DNA of 10,494 bases from an uncultured Bacilli bacterium (GCA_947630415.1 CANRHM010000042.1:1-10494), one strand, 5' to 3'; positions 1-7,825 are shown, counted from the stretch's first letter. Program-made: numbers and translations. The notes: generated by a model not told the origin, from the sequence alone.

Positions 1-225
1 AGTGTGAGTCAAGGAATGAATATTTATTATTCGGTGTATGGAGCTTTAAATGAAAATGAGAGTAGAACCTTACAAGATTATGTACAAGCAAGAGAACTTA
101 CGGCTAAACAACTTTTAAGTTATTTAGCTTCTTGTGAAGACACGGAAGTGACAACGGATACCAAGTTAGAAGCTAAGACGATGTGTAAAGTTATTACTGA
201 GCGAACGCTAAGAAAGGATAAATAG
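1..225 (+). CDS. Unidentified small protein, 5'-truncated by window edge
   Basis: An open frame runs from the first base to a TAG stop, giving about 74 visible residues. I do not recognise the protein. The visible part is hydrophilic, probably helical, with no membrane segment, and ends in a basic stretch (TERTLRKDK). A GTG at 4 and an ATG at 16 are possible starts, but neither has a properly spaced ribosome binding site: the AAGGA before ATG 16 lies only one base away. The frame is also open leftwards, so the true start probably lies outside the window and this is the C-terminal part of a longer protein. Only 2 bp separate its stop from the next start, so it is almost certainly in one operon with the next two unidentified genes. 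Function unknown. Confidence 0.6.
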   Translation, partial: SVSQGMNIYYSVYGALNENESRTLQDYVQARELTAKQLLSYLASCEDTEVTTDTKLEAKTMCKVITERTLRKDK

Positions 226-227
226 TT

Positions 228-2231
228 ATGAATAAAAGTTTACTTGTTAAATTGTTAAATTCGATTCAAAACCATTCAAAAGAGGATCTTAATCTAGTAC
301 GTGATGCCTTATCTTTTACTCCTTTACAAGAAGAAGTTACAGAAAGCATTTTACCTTTATTAGAGGAGAAAGATTATGAAACACTCATCTTAAATCGAAA
401 AAAATTGAGTTTGTTTTCCTATATGGAACATAAGGAATCTTTAACGAGAGAAGATTGTTTTAAGATACTTACTTTATCAAAAGAAGATTTAGATTCATTA
501 AACCGAATTTCTTCATTTGCTTCTAAAGACACAATGGAAGCCCTCATTTTATACCGTATTGATGATCCAAACGAATGTAAACACCTTTTGTTGGAAAAGA
601 TAGAAGATATCCTAAGCCACGAAGAGAAGGTCATGCCCAGTCGGTATAAAAGAAAACTTTTGAGTAAAGAACTTATAAATTATCCGGGCGACTATTTTGC
701 TATTTTAGTAAATTGGTTTTATGAAGATACTATTAATCCGAAAGATTTAGCTTATATTCCTCTTTTAACATCGAAGAACATCATGGATAAGAATCGTACA
801 TGGACATCTTTATGTAGAATGATGAAAAGTCATACCTGGACACTTACCAAAACACTTAAAGACCTTCTTTTAAAGCCGGATTTAAGTGATGATATAGGTG
901 TTCTTTGGATTGAGGCCTTTGAAGCGTTTAATCATCCCGAAGCAAAAAGAATAAGACAAGAAATGGGAAACAAAAAAGATGTTGATCCGTTTAAAAGACT
1001 TGTTACACTATACTATGATCGAGAAACCGATTTTAAGGATTCAAAAAAAGATATGGATCCTTTCATCATGAATTTTATTCCTTTTTACGATATTACTTGG
1101 ACCGAATATATGTATAAGGTGTATTTCGAATATGTAAAACGACTTCTTAATAATACAGATCTAAGGGAAAATACCGCTTTATGGGAGACGGAAACACACC
1201 TTCTAGACTATTTTTCAAAACAAACAGATTGGATGTCTGTTCAAAAACTAGAAATGGCTTTATTATCGCTTAATATCATTGAAAATGAAACGTTAAAACA
1301 AGATTCGAAACAGATACCAGCAATCCTTAGAAAGATGGAGTCTTATAAGGATACCCGTTCCATAGAGACATACTATCATTTAATAACGGAATCACATATT
1401 TCTAAAGAAGACTTAAAGGAATTAGTTCCTTATATTGATCAAATATCGACGGATGCTAAAAAGTTTTGGATAGGACTTTTAAATGAAAAATACCAAGAGA
1501 ATAAACGCTTAAGAGAACACCCTTCCTTATTAGTCGAAAGCTTAAAAGAAATGGCAAAACCTACCTATTATAGACAAAATAATCTAAGAGTTGTTAGTAG
1601 ATTATCGATGAGTTCTTTCTTAATTGAACACTCTGATTTGCGACGAAAAGCTTATCAAATTGTTGGAAGTAAAGATGCTTCTGATATGGATATTCAAAGT
1701 TTACTTCCTGTTTTTGAAAATGAGTTTTTAGAAAAAGATGCTACACTCTATGCGTTTGCTTTGGAACAATTGGATGAACAAATAAAGTATGTATGTGCGG
1801 AACAAACCATTGATGGTGTTTGGTTTGGATGTCTTTATGAACTACATACCAATCCTACTTTACTTCAAAATAAAGAGGACTATCAAAAGACCCTTCAAAA
1901 CGTTACGATTGCTCTAAAATATCACTGTTTAGAATCCTTTTGTAAATGGGTAGAAAATCCTAAAATTTTAAATGATAAGGCGACGTATAGATGTTTTATG
2001 GATGCCTTTGCCACTTCGACAAATGAAAAGGAAACCAAGAATATTCTTGATATCATGGATTTAGTTGCGAAAGAGGAAGAAAAAAGTTTGGATTATCTAA
2101 TTGATAATCATGTCTTACCGATGGAAAGTTTAGTCGATTTAATTCAACATTGTGACGAAGAGCATCTGACAGTTGAAACAAAGATTTCTCCTAAACAACT
2201 TGTCAAAGTATTACCTTCTTCTAAAAAATAA
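228..2231 (+). CDS. Large unidentified helical cytoplasmic protein (667 aa)
   Basis: A single intact frame starts at an ATG with AAAGG about 10 bases upstream and ends in TAA. I do not recognise a family. The protein has no signal peptide and no hydrophobic segment long enough to cross a membrane, so it should be cytosolic. It is rich in Leu, Lys, Glu and Asp, and has short amphipathic helices punctuated by Pro, Trp and Tyr along its whole length. That pattern resembles an alpha-solenoid (HEAT- or TPR-like) scaffold more than an enzyme, but I could not define a regular repeat. No Walker, nuclease, methyltransferase or metal-binding signature is visible. It lies 2 bp after the preceding small gene and 17 bp before the next, so the three are probably co-transcribed and may act together. 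The scaffold idea is inference from composition only. Confidence 0.85.
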   Translation: MNKSLLVKLLNSIQNHSKEDLNLVRDALSFTPLQEEVTESILPLLEEKDYETLILNRKKLSLFSYMEHKESLTREDCFKILTLSKEDLDSLNRISSFASKDTMEALILYRIDDPNECKHLLLEKIEDILSHEEKVMPSRYKRKLLSKELINYPGDYFAILVNWFYEDTINPKDLAYIPLLTSKNIMDKNRTWTSLCRMMKSHTWTLTKTLKDLLLKPDLSDDIGVLWIEAFEAFNHPEAKRIRQEMGNKKDVDPFKRLVTLYYDRETDFKDSKKDMDPFIMNFIPFYDITWTEYMYKVYFEYVKRLLNNTDLRENTALWETETHLLDYFSKQTDWMSVQKLEMALLSLNIIENETLKQDSKQIPAILRKMESYKDTRSIETYYHLITESHISKEDLKELVPYIDQISTDAKKFWIGLLNEKYQENKRLREHPSLLVESLKEMAKPTYYRQNNLRVVSRLSMSSFLIEHSDLRRKAYQIVGSKDASDMDIQSLLPVFENEFLEKDATLYAFALEQLDEQIKYVCAEQTIDGVWFGCLYELHTNPTLLQNKEDYQKTLQNVTIALKYHCLESFCKWVENPKILNDKATYRCFMDAFATSTNEKETKNILDIMDLVAKEEEKSLDYLIDNHVLPMESLVDLIQHCDEEHLTVETKISPKQLVKVLPSSKK

Positions 2232-2248
2232 GGGGATAGAGGTGTCTT

Positions 2249-3166
2249 ATGCTTGAAGATATGGAAATTAGTTTACCTACCGAAGAACAATTATTAAATT
2301 TTCCAGGACTAGATTTAAATAGGGATTTAGAAAATACGGATTTTGTGAATCATATTTCAACTGCTGCATCCTCTCTTCACACGATTCTTTTACGAAATGA
2401 AGACCATAAAGTTCCCCGAATACTAGAACAAGGTAAAATGGTGGAGATAACTAGGAAAGACTTAATAAGTGCAAGAGGAGTTATCTATCCCGTTTTAAAA
2501 GTTCCTTTCTTTGACTGGATTTTCAAGAACGCTACTTTGAATCAAAATGGACTTTATGAATTCGAGTTGGGATATTATCCTCAACAAAATGTATCCGTAC
2601 TAGAAAAATTAATGATGGAATATCTACTTGAGAGCAATACGCTAGAAAAAGATAGTTATTTCTTTTATACCATCAATAATGCTACTGCCATGCGTGCATC
2701 TATTACTTCAAGGCATTCATTTTTACCTGATTTTCTATATGTTTATGAATATAGTAACCTACATTATGTGATGGCAAATAGTTATATTGATAAGCATAAG
2801 TATGGAAAATGGTTTAAAGTTGCTCCCGTTACTTGGTATGTGAACTTAAAAGATGAGATTTTACTTTCTAAAAGGGGACTTCTTGTAGATATTCCTTATT
2901 TTAATTATGATCAGTATGAACCTTATTCTAAATCGTCTATCCATAACTTTCTTCGTTTCTGTATGAAAAGAGAATTATTTCAAGCCACTGATTATGCTCA
3001 CCTAGAAAAAGAGTGGAAGAAGAGATGCGAACCTACGATTGAAGAAGATTTTATCTATGTAAGTGAGCGACTTAATTTACTTCGAATGGGAAATCCTGAG
3101 TTAATAGATCAAATTACACCTATCCAAGAACGTATGGATAAGATGAAGCAAAAAGTTTTAAAATAA
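2249..3166 (+). CDS. Unidentified protein with GYYPQ / WFKVAPVTW motifs (DUF6273-like?)
   Basis: A 305-residue soluble protein, with ATG preceded by AGAGGTG four bases upstream. It has no signal peptide or membrane segment. Residues 102-113 contain LYEFELGYYPQQ, and residues 186-208 contain GKWFKVAPVTWYV followed by a DEILLSK stretch. From memory, this pairing of a GxYPQ element with a W-x-K-V-x-P-x-x-W-x-V element and then [L/I]xLSK recurs in uncharacterised low-GC Firmicute proteins of the DUF6273 kind. I could not check this, and the biochemical role of that domain is not known. The N-terminal 75 residues and the charged, helical C-terminal 60 residues are unrecognised. It is the last gene of the three-gene operon. 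No terminator follows its TAA, and the pheST promoter begins 10 bases further on. Family assignment is tentative. Confidence 0.8.
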   Translation: MLEDMEISLPTEEQLLNFPGLDLNRDLENTDFVNHISTAASSLHTILLRNEDHKVPRILEQGKMVEITRKDLISARGVIYPVLKVPFFDWIFKNATLNQNGLYEFELGYYPQQNVSVLEKLMMEYLLESNTLEKDSYFFYTINNATAMRASITSRHSFLPDFLYVYEYSNLHYVMANSYIDKHKYGKWFKVAPVTWYVNLKDEILLSKRGLLVDIPYFNYDQYEPYSKSSIHNFLRFCMKRELFQATDYAHLEKEWKKRCEPTIEEDFIYVSERLNLLRMGNPELIDQITPIQERMDKMKQKVLK

Positions 3167-3176
3167 CGAAAAATAA

Positions 3177-3205
3177 GTGACAAAACAATAAAACTATGAT
3201 ACAAT
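3177..3205 (+). promoter_or_regulatory. Sigma-A promoter of the pheST T-box transcript
   Basis: GTGACA at 3177-3182 (5/6 match to TTGACA), a 17-bp spacer and TACAAT at 3200-3205 (5/6) with an extended -10 TG at 3197-3198. Transcription should start near 3212, just before the T-box leader. The promoter sits immediately after the stop of the upstream operon. Confidence 0.8.
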
Positions 3206-3211
3206 CAATCT

Positions 3212-3450
3212 GTTATCAAAAAACAGTGATGAAGAAGTAGTACTTATTTACTTTCTTAAAGAGAGTCTTTCAAAAGGTGTAAGAAAGATAAGGAAAAGAA
3301 ATAAGGAATTCGTCTTCGGAGTTCTTAAAGAGAAAACTTTAAGCGTTACTTTGCGTTAAAAAGAATGAGTGTATAGTTTACTATAAAGAAAAGGTGGTAC
3401 CGCGGAAAAGATTTCGTCCTTGAAATGTTTTTCGCGGTTTTTTCTTTGTA
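3212..3450 (+). promoter_or_regulatory. T-box riboswitch, phenylalanine specific
   Basis: A complete T-box leader. It senses uncharged tRNA-Phe and lets transcription continue into pheST when aminoacylation falls short. Stem I base: GAAGA (3231-3235) pairs TCTTC (3313-3317). Above the specifier loop, 3243-3249 pairs perfectly with 3299-3305. Higher up, CTTTCTT (3251-3257) pairs AAGAAAG (3281-3287). The specifier loop has AGTA on the 5' side and GAA followed by TTC (3309-3311) on the 3' side; TTC is a Phe codon. A short hairpin, TATAG/CTATA (3372-3385), fits stem III. The conserved T-box sequence AAGGTGGTACCGCGG lies at 3391-3405. Its TGGT bulge (3395-3398) matches an ACCA acceptor end, as expected for tRNA-Phe. 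The leader ends in an intrinsic terminator and is followed by pheS. Confidence 0.95.
3400..3443 (+). terminator. T-box intrinsic terminator
   Basis: Stem 3400-3415 pairs with 3422-3437 (one G-T wobble, one G-G mismatch) around a 6-base loop, followed by six T (3438-3443). The 5' arm overlaps the ACCGCGG of the antiterminator, so the two structures are mutually exclusive, as in the T-box mechanism. Confidence 0.93.
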
Positions 3451-3463
3451 AAAGGAGGAAAAT

Positions 3464-4510
3464 ATGAAGGAAGAAATTAAAAAAATTGAGGAAACTTTGG
3501 AAAAAGATTTAAAAGAAGTTAAAAACAAAAATGAAGCGAATGACTTGCGAGTTAAATACTTAGGTAAAAAAGGATTCGTTACGGATCTTACTAAGGATAT
3601 GGGAAGCCTATCGATAGAGGAGAAAAAAGAATTAGGAAAATTAGCCAATGAATTAAAAGGTAAAGTAACCGATAAAATTAATGGATTAATTTCCGAAATG
3701 GATAGGAAAGAGTTAGAAGAACGTCTTAAGAAAGATAAGATTGATCCTACTTTACCGGCAACAAATTTAAAAGTAGGAGGCGTTCATCCTTTAACCAAAA
3801 TTACAGAAGAAGTCGAAGAGTTATTTATTTCGATGGGGTACGATGTCGTATCAGGCCCAGAAGTAGAAGACGACTTACACAATTTCCAATTGCTAAATGT
3901 ACCTAAAGATCATCCAGCAAGGGATGCTCAAGATACGTTCTATATTACGGATGAATTATTACTTCGTAGTCAAACATCACCCGTTCAAGCAAGAACCATG
4001 TTAAAGATGAAGGATAAAGGACCACTTAGAATTATTTGTCCTGGTAAAGTTTATAGACGAGATGATGACGACGCCACGCACTCACATCAATTTAATCAAA
4101 TTGAGGGATTAGTGGTAGGTGAAAATATTTCTTTAGCAGACTTAAAAGGAACCCTTGAAGTTTTTGCTAAGAAAATGTTTGGAGAAGATCGAAAGGTTCG
4201 TTTCCGTCCTAGTTTCTTCCCATTCACCGAACCTAGTTATGAAGTTGATGTATCTTGTTTTAAATGTGGTGGAGAAGGTTGCAACATTTGTAAAGGAACG
4301 GGATGGATTGAAATTCTAGGAAGTGGAATGGTGCATCCGAACGTCTTAAGAGACTGTGGCTATGATCCAGAAATCTATACTGGATTTGCCTTTGGTCTTG
4401 GAATCGAACGTGTTGCCATGCTTCGTTATGGAATCACAGATATTCGTGATTTCTATACCAACGATTTACGTTTCTTAAAAAATTATAACCGAATGGAAGG
4501 TGATAAATAA
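3464..4510 (+). CDS. pheS: Phenylalanine--tRNA ligase alpha subunit
   Basis: PheS is the catalytic subunit of the cytosolic (alpha-beta)2 enzyme that charges tRNA-Phe with phenylalanine using ATP. The 348-residue length is typical. The N-terminal ~90 residues form the charged coiled coil that contacts tRNA. The class II core follows: GVHPLTK (106-112), LRSQTSPVQARTM (167-179), motif 2 around 189-214 (CPGKVYRRD to HQFNQIEG) and motif 3 at 307-320 (GFAFGLGIERVAM). Four cysteines at 265, 268, 273 and 276 (CxxC-x4-CxxC) sit just before WIEILGSGMVHPNV; this possible metal knuckle is, from memory, shared with other Firmicute PheS. ATG 3464 has an AAGGAGG (3452-3458) five bases upstream. Expression is controlled by the T-box leader. 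The last base of the stop codon is the first base of pheT. Identification is secure. Confidence 0.98.
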   Translation: MKEEIKKIEETLEKDLKEVKNKNEANDLRVKYLGKKGFVTDLTKDMGSLSIEEKKELGKLANELKGKVTDKINGLISEMDRKELEERLKKDKIDPTLPATNLKVGGVHPLTKITEEVEELFISMGYDVVSGPEVEDDLHNFQLLNVPKDHPARDAQDTFYITDELLLRSQTSPVQARTMLKMKDKGPLRIICPGKVYRRDDDDATHSHQFNQIEGLVVGENISLADLKGTLEVFAKKMFGEDRKVRFRPSFFPFTEPSYEVDVSCFKCGGEGCNICKGTGWIEILGSGMVHPNVLRDCGYDPEIYTGFAFGLGIERVAMLRYGITDIRDFYTNDLRFLKNYNRMEGDK

Positions 4511-6900
4511 TGAAACTCAGTAGAAAATTTTTAGAGGAATATGTTGATACGCATAATTTATCGAATGAAGAGTTAGCTGAAAAAATGACTTCGGTTGGAA
4601 ACGAATACGCAAGTATTGATCCACTATCGAGTGCTACGAACCTTACCATTGGTTATGTTAAAAGTTGTGTTCCTCATCCTGATTCAGATCACTTACATGT
4701 TTGTGAAGTAGAAATTAAAAAAGGAGAGATTAGCCAAATCGTATGTGGTGCTCCTAATGTTGCGGCAGGACAAAAAGTCATAGTTTCGCTTCCCGGTGCT
4801 ATTTTACCGGGTGGTATTGAAATTAAGAAAAGTGTCATTCGGGGACAAGAATCCAATGGTATGATTTGTTCGTTAGGAGAACTTGGAATCGAAAGCAAAT
4901 ATCAAAGTGAAGAAGATAAAAAAGGAATTCATATTTTACCCGAAGATGCGGTTGTGGGAGAGGATCCACTTGCATATTTAGGTTTTGATGATACTTCCAT
5001 CGACTTCGAACTTACGAGTAATCGTGGAGACTTATTAAGTGTCATGGGTATGGCTTACGAAGTAGGCGCTATTTTAAATGAAAAAATAAAAGAACCAAGT
5101 ACAGCTATTAATAAAGAAAGTGAAGATATTAAAGACTATGTATCAGTTGATGTAGAAACGGAAAACTGTCCTTTATATTTAGCTCGTATGGTTAAAAATG
5201 TAACCATTAAAGAAAGCCCTAGATGGTTAAAAGCACGTCTTATGGCAAGTGGTATTCGTCCTATCAATAATGTGGTCGATATTTCTAACTATGTCATGCT
5301 TGAGACAGGTCAACCTCTTCACTTCTTCGACTATAGAACGCTAGGTAATAAGATTATTGTTCGTATGGCAGAAGAAGGAGAAAAATTAACGACTCTTGAT
5401 AGCCAAGAAAGAACCTTATCTAATAAAGATATCGTGATTGCAAACCGTGACCATGCCGTGGCTCTTGCTGGTGTCATGGGAGGATTAAACTCAGAAGTCG
5501 AAAACGATACTAAAGATATCGTAATCGAAAGTGCTATCTTTAGTCCTGTTCATATAAGACTTACTTCAAAACGTATTTTAAGAAGTGAAGCAAGTAACCG
5601 TTTTGAAAAGGGACTTGATCCACGTCGTACCTATTTTGCCGTGGATCGTGCTTGTAAATTGCTAGAAGAACTTGCGGATGGAGAAGTTATCGCTGGATGT
5701 GCTATTCACGATGAGACCAATATTAAAGATGAAGAGATTACGATTACGGTCGATAAGATTAATAAAGTGTTAGGAATGAATCTTTCAAAAGAAGAAATTA
5801 TTGATGTCTTTAATCGCTTAGACTTTACAACGGAAGAAAAAGGAAATACCTTAAAAGTAACCGTTCCATCTAGAAGAATCGATATTCATATTCCAGAAGA
5901 TTTAATCGAAGAAGTAGGAAGAATTCATGGTATAGATAATGTTCAAGGTACTCTTCCGATTGGAACCGGATTACCTGGAAAATATGAAAAGAACTACTTA
6001 AAAGAAAAAGCCATCCGAAATCGTTTGATGGCCCATGGCTTAAATCAAGTTTGGACTTATTCTTTGACCAGTAGTGAACATTTACATGAATTTACCAAAG
6101 ATAATTTTACACCGATTGAATTATTAGATCCGATGCTAGAAGATAAAAAGTATCTTCGTTATAGTTTAATTCCATCTTTATACCAAGTAGCAGAGTACAA
6201 TCTTTCAAGAAAAGTAGACGATATCAAGATTCAAGAAATAAGTAATATCTATTATATGGAAGAGGGAGAAGTCAAAGAAAAGAAAGTCCTTGCAGGTCTT
6301 CTTACAGGAGATGTAAACACCAATTTATGGTTACATCAAGGAAATAAAGTAGATTTTTACTACGTTAAAGGAATTATTGAAGATGTGCTTACGTATTTAG
6401 GATTTCAAAATCGTTTTCATATTGAAGTAGGGGAAGTAGCCAAAGAGTACCATCCATACCAAAGTGCCATCATTAAGATCGATCAAGAACAAATTGGTTC
6501 GATGGGTATGATTCATCCAAGTATTTCTAAAACACCTATTTATGTGTTTGAAATCGATTTATCAAAAGTATTTACATACTCTATTCGTTCCATTAAAGAT
6601 AGAGAAATCTCCAAATATCCAAGTATTAAAAAAGATGTAGCTTTTGCTTTTGATTTAGATACTTCTGCAAAAGATATTCTAAATACGATTCAAAAGGCTG
6701 GAGGAAGACTTCTTACCGAGATTAGTATTTTCGATGTATATCAAGGAGAAAACATCGAAAAAGACAAGAAATCGATTGCCTTTAATCTTACGTTCATGGA
6801 TCCAACACGTACTTTAACCGAAGAAGAAGTCATGGAAATCTTTAATAAGATTATTAAGAAAGTAGAAGAAGTTCATGGAGGCGTTTTAAGAGACAAATAA
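4510..6900 (+). CDS. pheT: Phenylalanine--tRNA ligase beta subunit
   Basis: PheT partners PheS. It binds tRNA and edits mischarged Tyr-tRNA-Phe. The 796-residue length is full for the bacterial long form. Domains in order: an OB-fold EMAP-like tRNA-binding domain at about 44-150 (HPDSDHLHVCEV, NVAAGQKV, RGQESNGMICS); the B3/B4 editing domain at about 211-385 (RPINNVVDISNYVM, GQPLHFFD, GVMGG, EASNRFEKGLDP); the B5 DNA-binding-like domain at about 408-480 (VPSRRIDIHIPEDLIEEVGR); the catalytic-like core to about 690; and the ferredoxin-fold anticodon-binding domain at 700-796 (KYPSIKKDVAF through GGVLR). The ATG overlaps the pheS stop by one base, and a GGAAGGTGAT (4495-4504) inside pheS serves as ribosome binding site, so translation is probably coupled. 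A bidirectional terminator begins within its stop codon. No truncation or missing domain seen. Confidence 0.98.
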   Translation: MKLSRKFLEEYVDTHNLSNEELAEKMTSVGNEYASIDPLSSATNLTIGYVKSCVPHPDSDHLHVCEVEIKKGEISQIVCGAPNVAAGQKVIVSLPGAILPGGIEIKKSVIRGQESNGMICSLGELGIESKYQSEEDKKGIHILPEDAVVGEDPLAYLGFDDTSIDFELTSNRGDLLSVMGMAYEVGAILNEKIKEPSTAINKESEDIKDYVSVDVETENCPLYLARMVKNVTIKESPRWLKARLMASGIRPINNVVDISNYVMLETGQPLHFFDYRTLGNKIIVRMAEEGEKLTTLDSQERTLSNKDIVIANRDHAVALAGVMGGLNSEVENDTKDIVIESAIFSPVHIRLTSKRILRSEASNRFEKGLDPRRTYFAVDRACKLLEELADGEVIAGCAIHDETNIKDEEITITVDKINKVLGMNLSKEEIIDVFNRLDFTTEEKGNTLKVTVPSRRIDIHIPEDLIEEVGRIHGIDNVQGTLPIGTGLPGKYEKNYLKEKAIRNRLMAHGLNQVWTYSLTSSEHLHEFTKDNFTPIELLDPMLEDKKYLRYSLIPSLYQVAEYNLSRKVDDIKIQEISNIYYMEEGEVKEKKVLAGLLTGDVNTNLWLHQGNKVDFYYVKGIIEDVLTYLGFQNRFHIEVGEVAKEYHPYQSAIIKIDQEQIGSMGMIHPSISKTPIYVFEIDLSKVFTYSIRSIKDREISKYPSIKKDVAFAFDLDTSAKDILNTIQKAGGRLLTEISIFDVYQGENIEKDKKSIAFNLTFMDPTRTLTEEEVMEIFNKIIKKVEEVHGGVLRDK

Positions 6901-6927
6901 AAGAAAGCCCTAGTTGCTTTCTTTTTT
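6899..6927. terminator. Bidirectional terminator between pheT and sspI
   Basis: AAAAGAAAGC (6899-6908) pairs perfectly with GCTTTCTTTT (6916-6925) around a 7-base loop. It is followed by a T run to 6927 on the plus strand and by AAAA/TTTT on the other side for the minus strand. The stem begins in the pheT TAA. The TAG of the convergent sspI (complement of 6910-6912) lies in the loop. Confidence 0.88.
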
Positions 6928-7131
6928 GGCGACTCTTTTTTCTAATAGTTCCAGTAATTCATTCTTTAAGTTATCCGACGCATCTTGCCAGATGAGTTCA
7001 AAAAACACACCCATGCCCGGTAAGGTAATCTCATCGTTTTCTTGAATACTTTCGTCAATTGCTTTACGTAAAGTTTCTTTACTGTCTCCTTCAAAGTTAT
7101 TAATAATATGTTGTCTAATATTGATATCCAT
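6910..7131 (-). CDS. sspI: Small acid-soluble spore protein I (SspI family)
   Basis: A 73-residue protein matching the SspI family closely in length (B. subtilis SspI is about 71) and in landmarks: MDxNxRQ at the N-terminus, a central GDSKETL..AIDESI helix, LPGMGVFFELIW at about 38-49, and a helical Leu/Glu/Lys-rich C-terminus (NELLELLEK). In Bacillus, SspI is a minor spore core protein made only in the forespore late in sporulation. Its biochemical role is unclear and it is not an alpha/beta-type DNA-binding SASP. ATG has AAAGGATGA (complement of 7137-7145) upstream. The gene is convergent with pheT, shares its terminator, and diverges from lemA. A plausible sigma-G promoter precedes it. That this organism forms spores is inference from this gene together with ylbD and ylbE. 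Confidence 0.93.
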   Translation of the reverse strand: MDINIRQHIINNFEGDSKETLRKAIDESIQENDEITLPGMGVFFELIWQDASDNLKNELLELLEKRVAKKESN

Positions 7132-7152
7132 TTATATCATCCTTTCTTTTAC

Positions 7153-7182
7153 TATTTTGTCTTTCTTTTTAAAAATTTATAC
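7153..7182 (-). promoter_or_regulatory. Candidate sigma-G (forespore) promoter of sspI
   Basis: Read on the minus strand: GTATA (complement of 7178-7182), a perfect fit to the sigma-G -35 consensus GHATR; an 18-base spacer; then CAAAATA (complement of 7153-7159), 6/7 to CATWHTA. The predicted start near 7146 leaves only a short leader with the ribosome binding site at its beginning. The region is very AT-rich, so a chance match is possible. Confidence 0.5.
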
Positions 7183-7211
7183 AAAATGTATTTTAAAAAT
7201 AAAAATTTTTG

Positions 7212-7219
7212 TGTATACT
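7212..7219 (+). promoter_or_regulatory. Probable sigma-A -10 element for lemA
   Basis: TGTATACT at 7212-7219 contains TATACT (5/6 to TATAAT) with TG directly upstream. The -35 region is poor (TTTTAA at 7191-7196, 17-bp spacing). Transcription would start near 7226, just ahead of the AGAGGAGAT ribosome binding site (7228-7235). The 113-bp sspI-lemA gap thus carries two divergent promoters. Confidence 0.5.
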
Positions 7220-7244
7220 TAAAATAAAGAGGAGATGAAAAATT

Positions 7245-7799
7245 ATGCCAATATGGTTAATCGTAGTTCTTGTAATCGTTGTTTTACTTTTAATTTTTGT
7301 TGCATCTACTTACAATGGACTCATTCAATTAAGAAATAGAAAGGATGATCAATGGGCTCAAATCGATGTTCAATTAAAAAGAAGAGCCGATTTGATTCCA
7401 AATTTAGTGGAAACCGTTAAAGGTTATGCAAAACACGAATCAGGTACTCTAGAAGAAGTAGTGAAAGCACGTAATGCCTTTGTTTCAGCTAAGACACCAG
7501 AAGAAGAAATGAAAGCATCAGGAGAAATTGAAAAAGCGGTTTCTAAATTATTTGCTCTAGCTGAAAGTTATCCAGATTTAAAAGCCAATCAAAACTTCTT
7601 AGGACTTCAAGCCGATTTAAAAGATACCGAAGACAAAATCAGTTATGCAAGACAATTCTATAACGATAGTGTGCTTACCTATAACAACAAGGTTCAAATG
7701 TTCCCATCAAACATAATTGCTTCGATGTTTCACTTCATGAAAGCACCTTTCTTTGAAGTAGCTGAAGCTGACAAAGAAGTACCAAAAGTATCATTTTAA
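7245..7799 (+). CDS. lemA: LemA family membrane-anchored protein
   Basis: A 184-residue LemA family protein. It has an N-terminal transmembrane helix at about 3-22 (hydrophobic from IWLIVV to IFVA). The family signature follows: YNGLIQLRN (23-31), then QIDVQLKRRADLIPNLVETVKGYAxHE at about 39-65. The rest is a long helical bundle with TEDKISYARQFYNDSVLTYN, and the C-terminus ends in the typical FFEVAEADKEVPKVSF. The family is widespread in bacteria. Its biochemical function is not established, and the protein is expected to sit at the cytoplasmic membrane. ATG 7245 has AGAGGAGAT upstream. The neighbour downstream is a DUF2207 protein, a common partner of LemA, suggesting a joint envelope role. 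A hairpin and T run start in its stop codon. Family certain, function unknown. Confidence 0.95.
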   Translation: MPIWLIVVLVIVVLLLIFVASTYNGLIQLRNRKDDQWAQIDVQLKRRADLIPNLVETVKGYAKHESGTLEEVVKARNAFVSAKTPEEEMKASGEIEKAVSKLFALAESYPDLKANQNFLGLQADLKDTEDKISYARQFYNDSVLTYNNKVQMFPSNIIASMFHFMKAPFFEVAEADKEVPKVSF

Positions 7800-7825
7800 G
7801 CCTTTCATTCGAAAAGGCTTTTTTT
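7798..7825 (+). terminator. Hairpin terminator/attenuator between lemA and DUF2207 gene
   Basis: AAGCCTTT (7798-7805) pairs perfectly with AAAGGCTT (7813-7820) around a 7-base loop and runs into a T tract (7819-7825). It begins inside the lemA TAA and ends one base before the GGAGG of the next gene. It probably terminates part of the transcription and so lowers expression of the downstream gene relative to lemA. Confidence 0.75.

Noticed and set aside
419..634. Minus-strand frame of 71 codons inside the 667-residue gene
   Set aside because: It is antisense to a long intact gene, with no recognisable product or ribosome binding site.
3346..3648. Minus-strand frame of 100 codons over the T-box and start of pheS
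   Set aside because: It lies antisense to a clear riboswitch and a secure gene, has no ribosome binding site, and its Phe/Ser-rich product is typical of the complement of a Lys/Glu-rich coding region.
3920..3922. Possible reassigned arginine codons (AGG to Met, CGG to Trp) known in some uncultured Bacilli
   Set aside because: AGG at 3920-3922 encodes the conserved Arg of HPARD in PheS, and CGG at 4840-4842 encodes the conserved Arg of RGQESNGM in PheT. Both codons therefore read as arginine here.
4434..4898. Two minus-strand frames (69 and 71 codons) over the pheS/pheT junction and the pheT tRNA-binding domain
   Set aside because: They are fully inside conserved genes on the other strand with no supporting signals.
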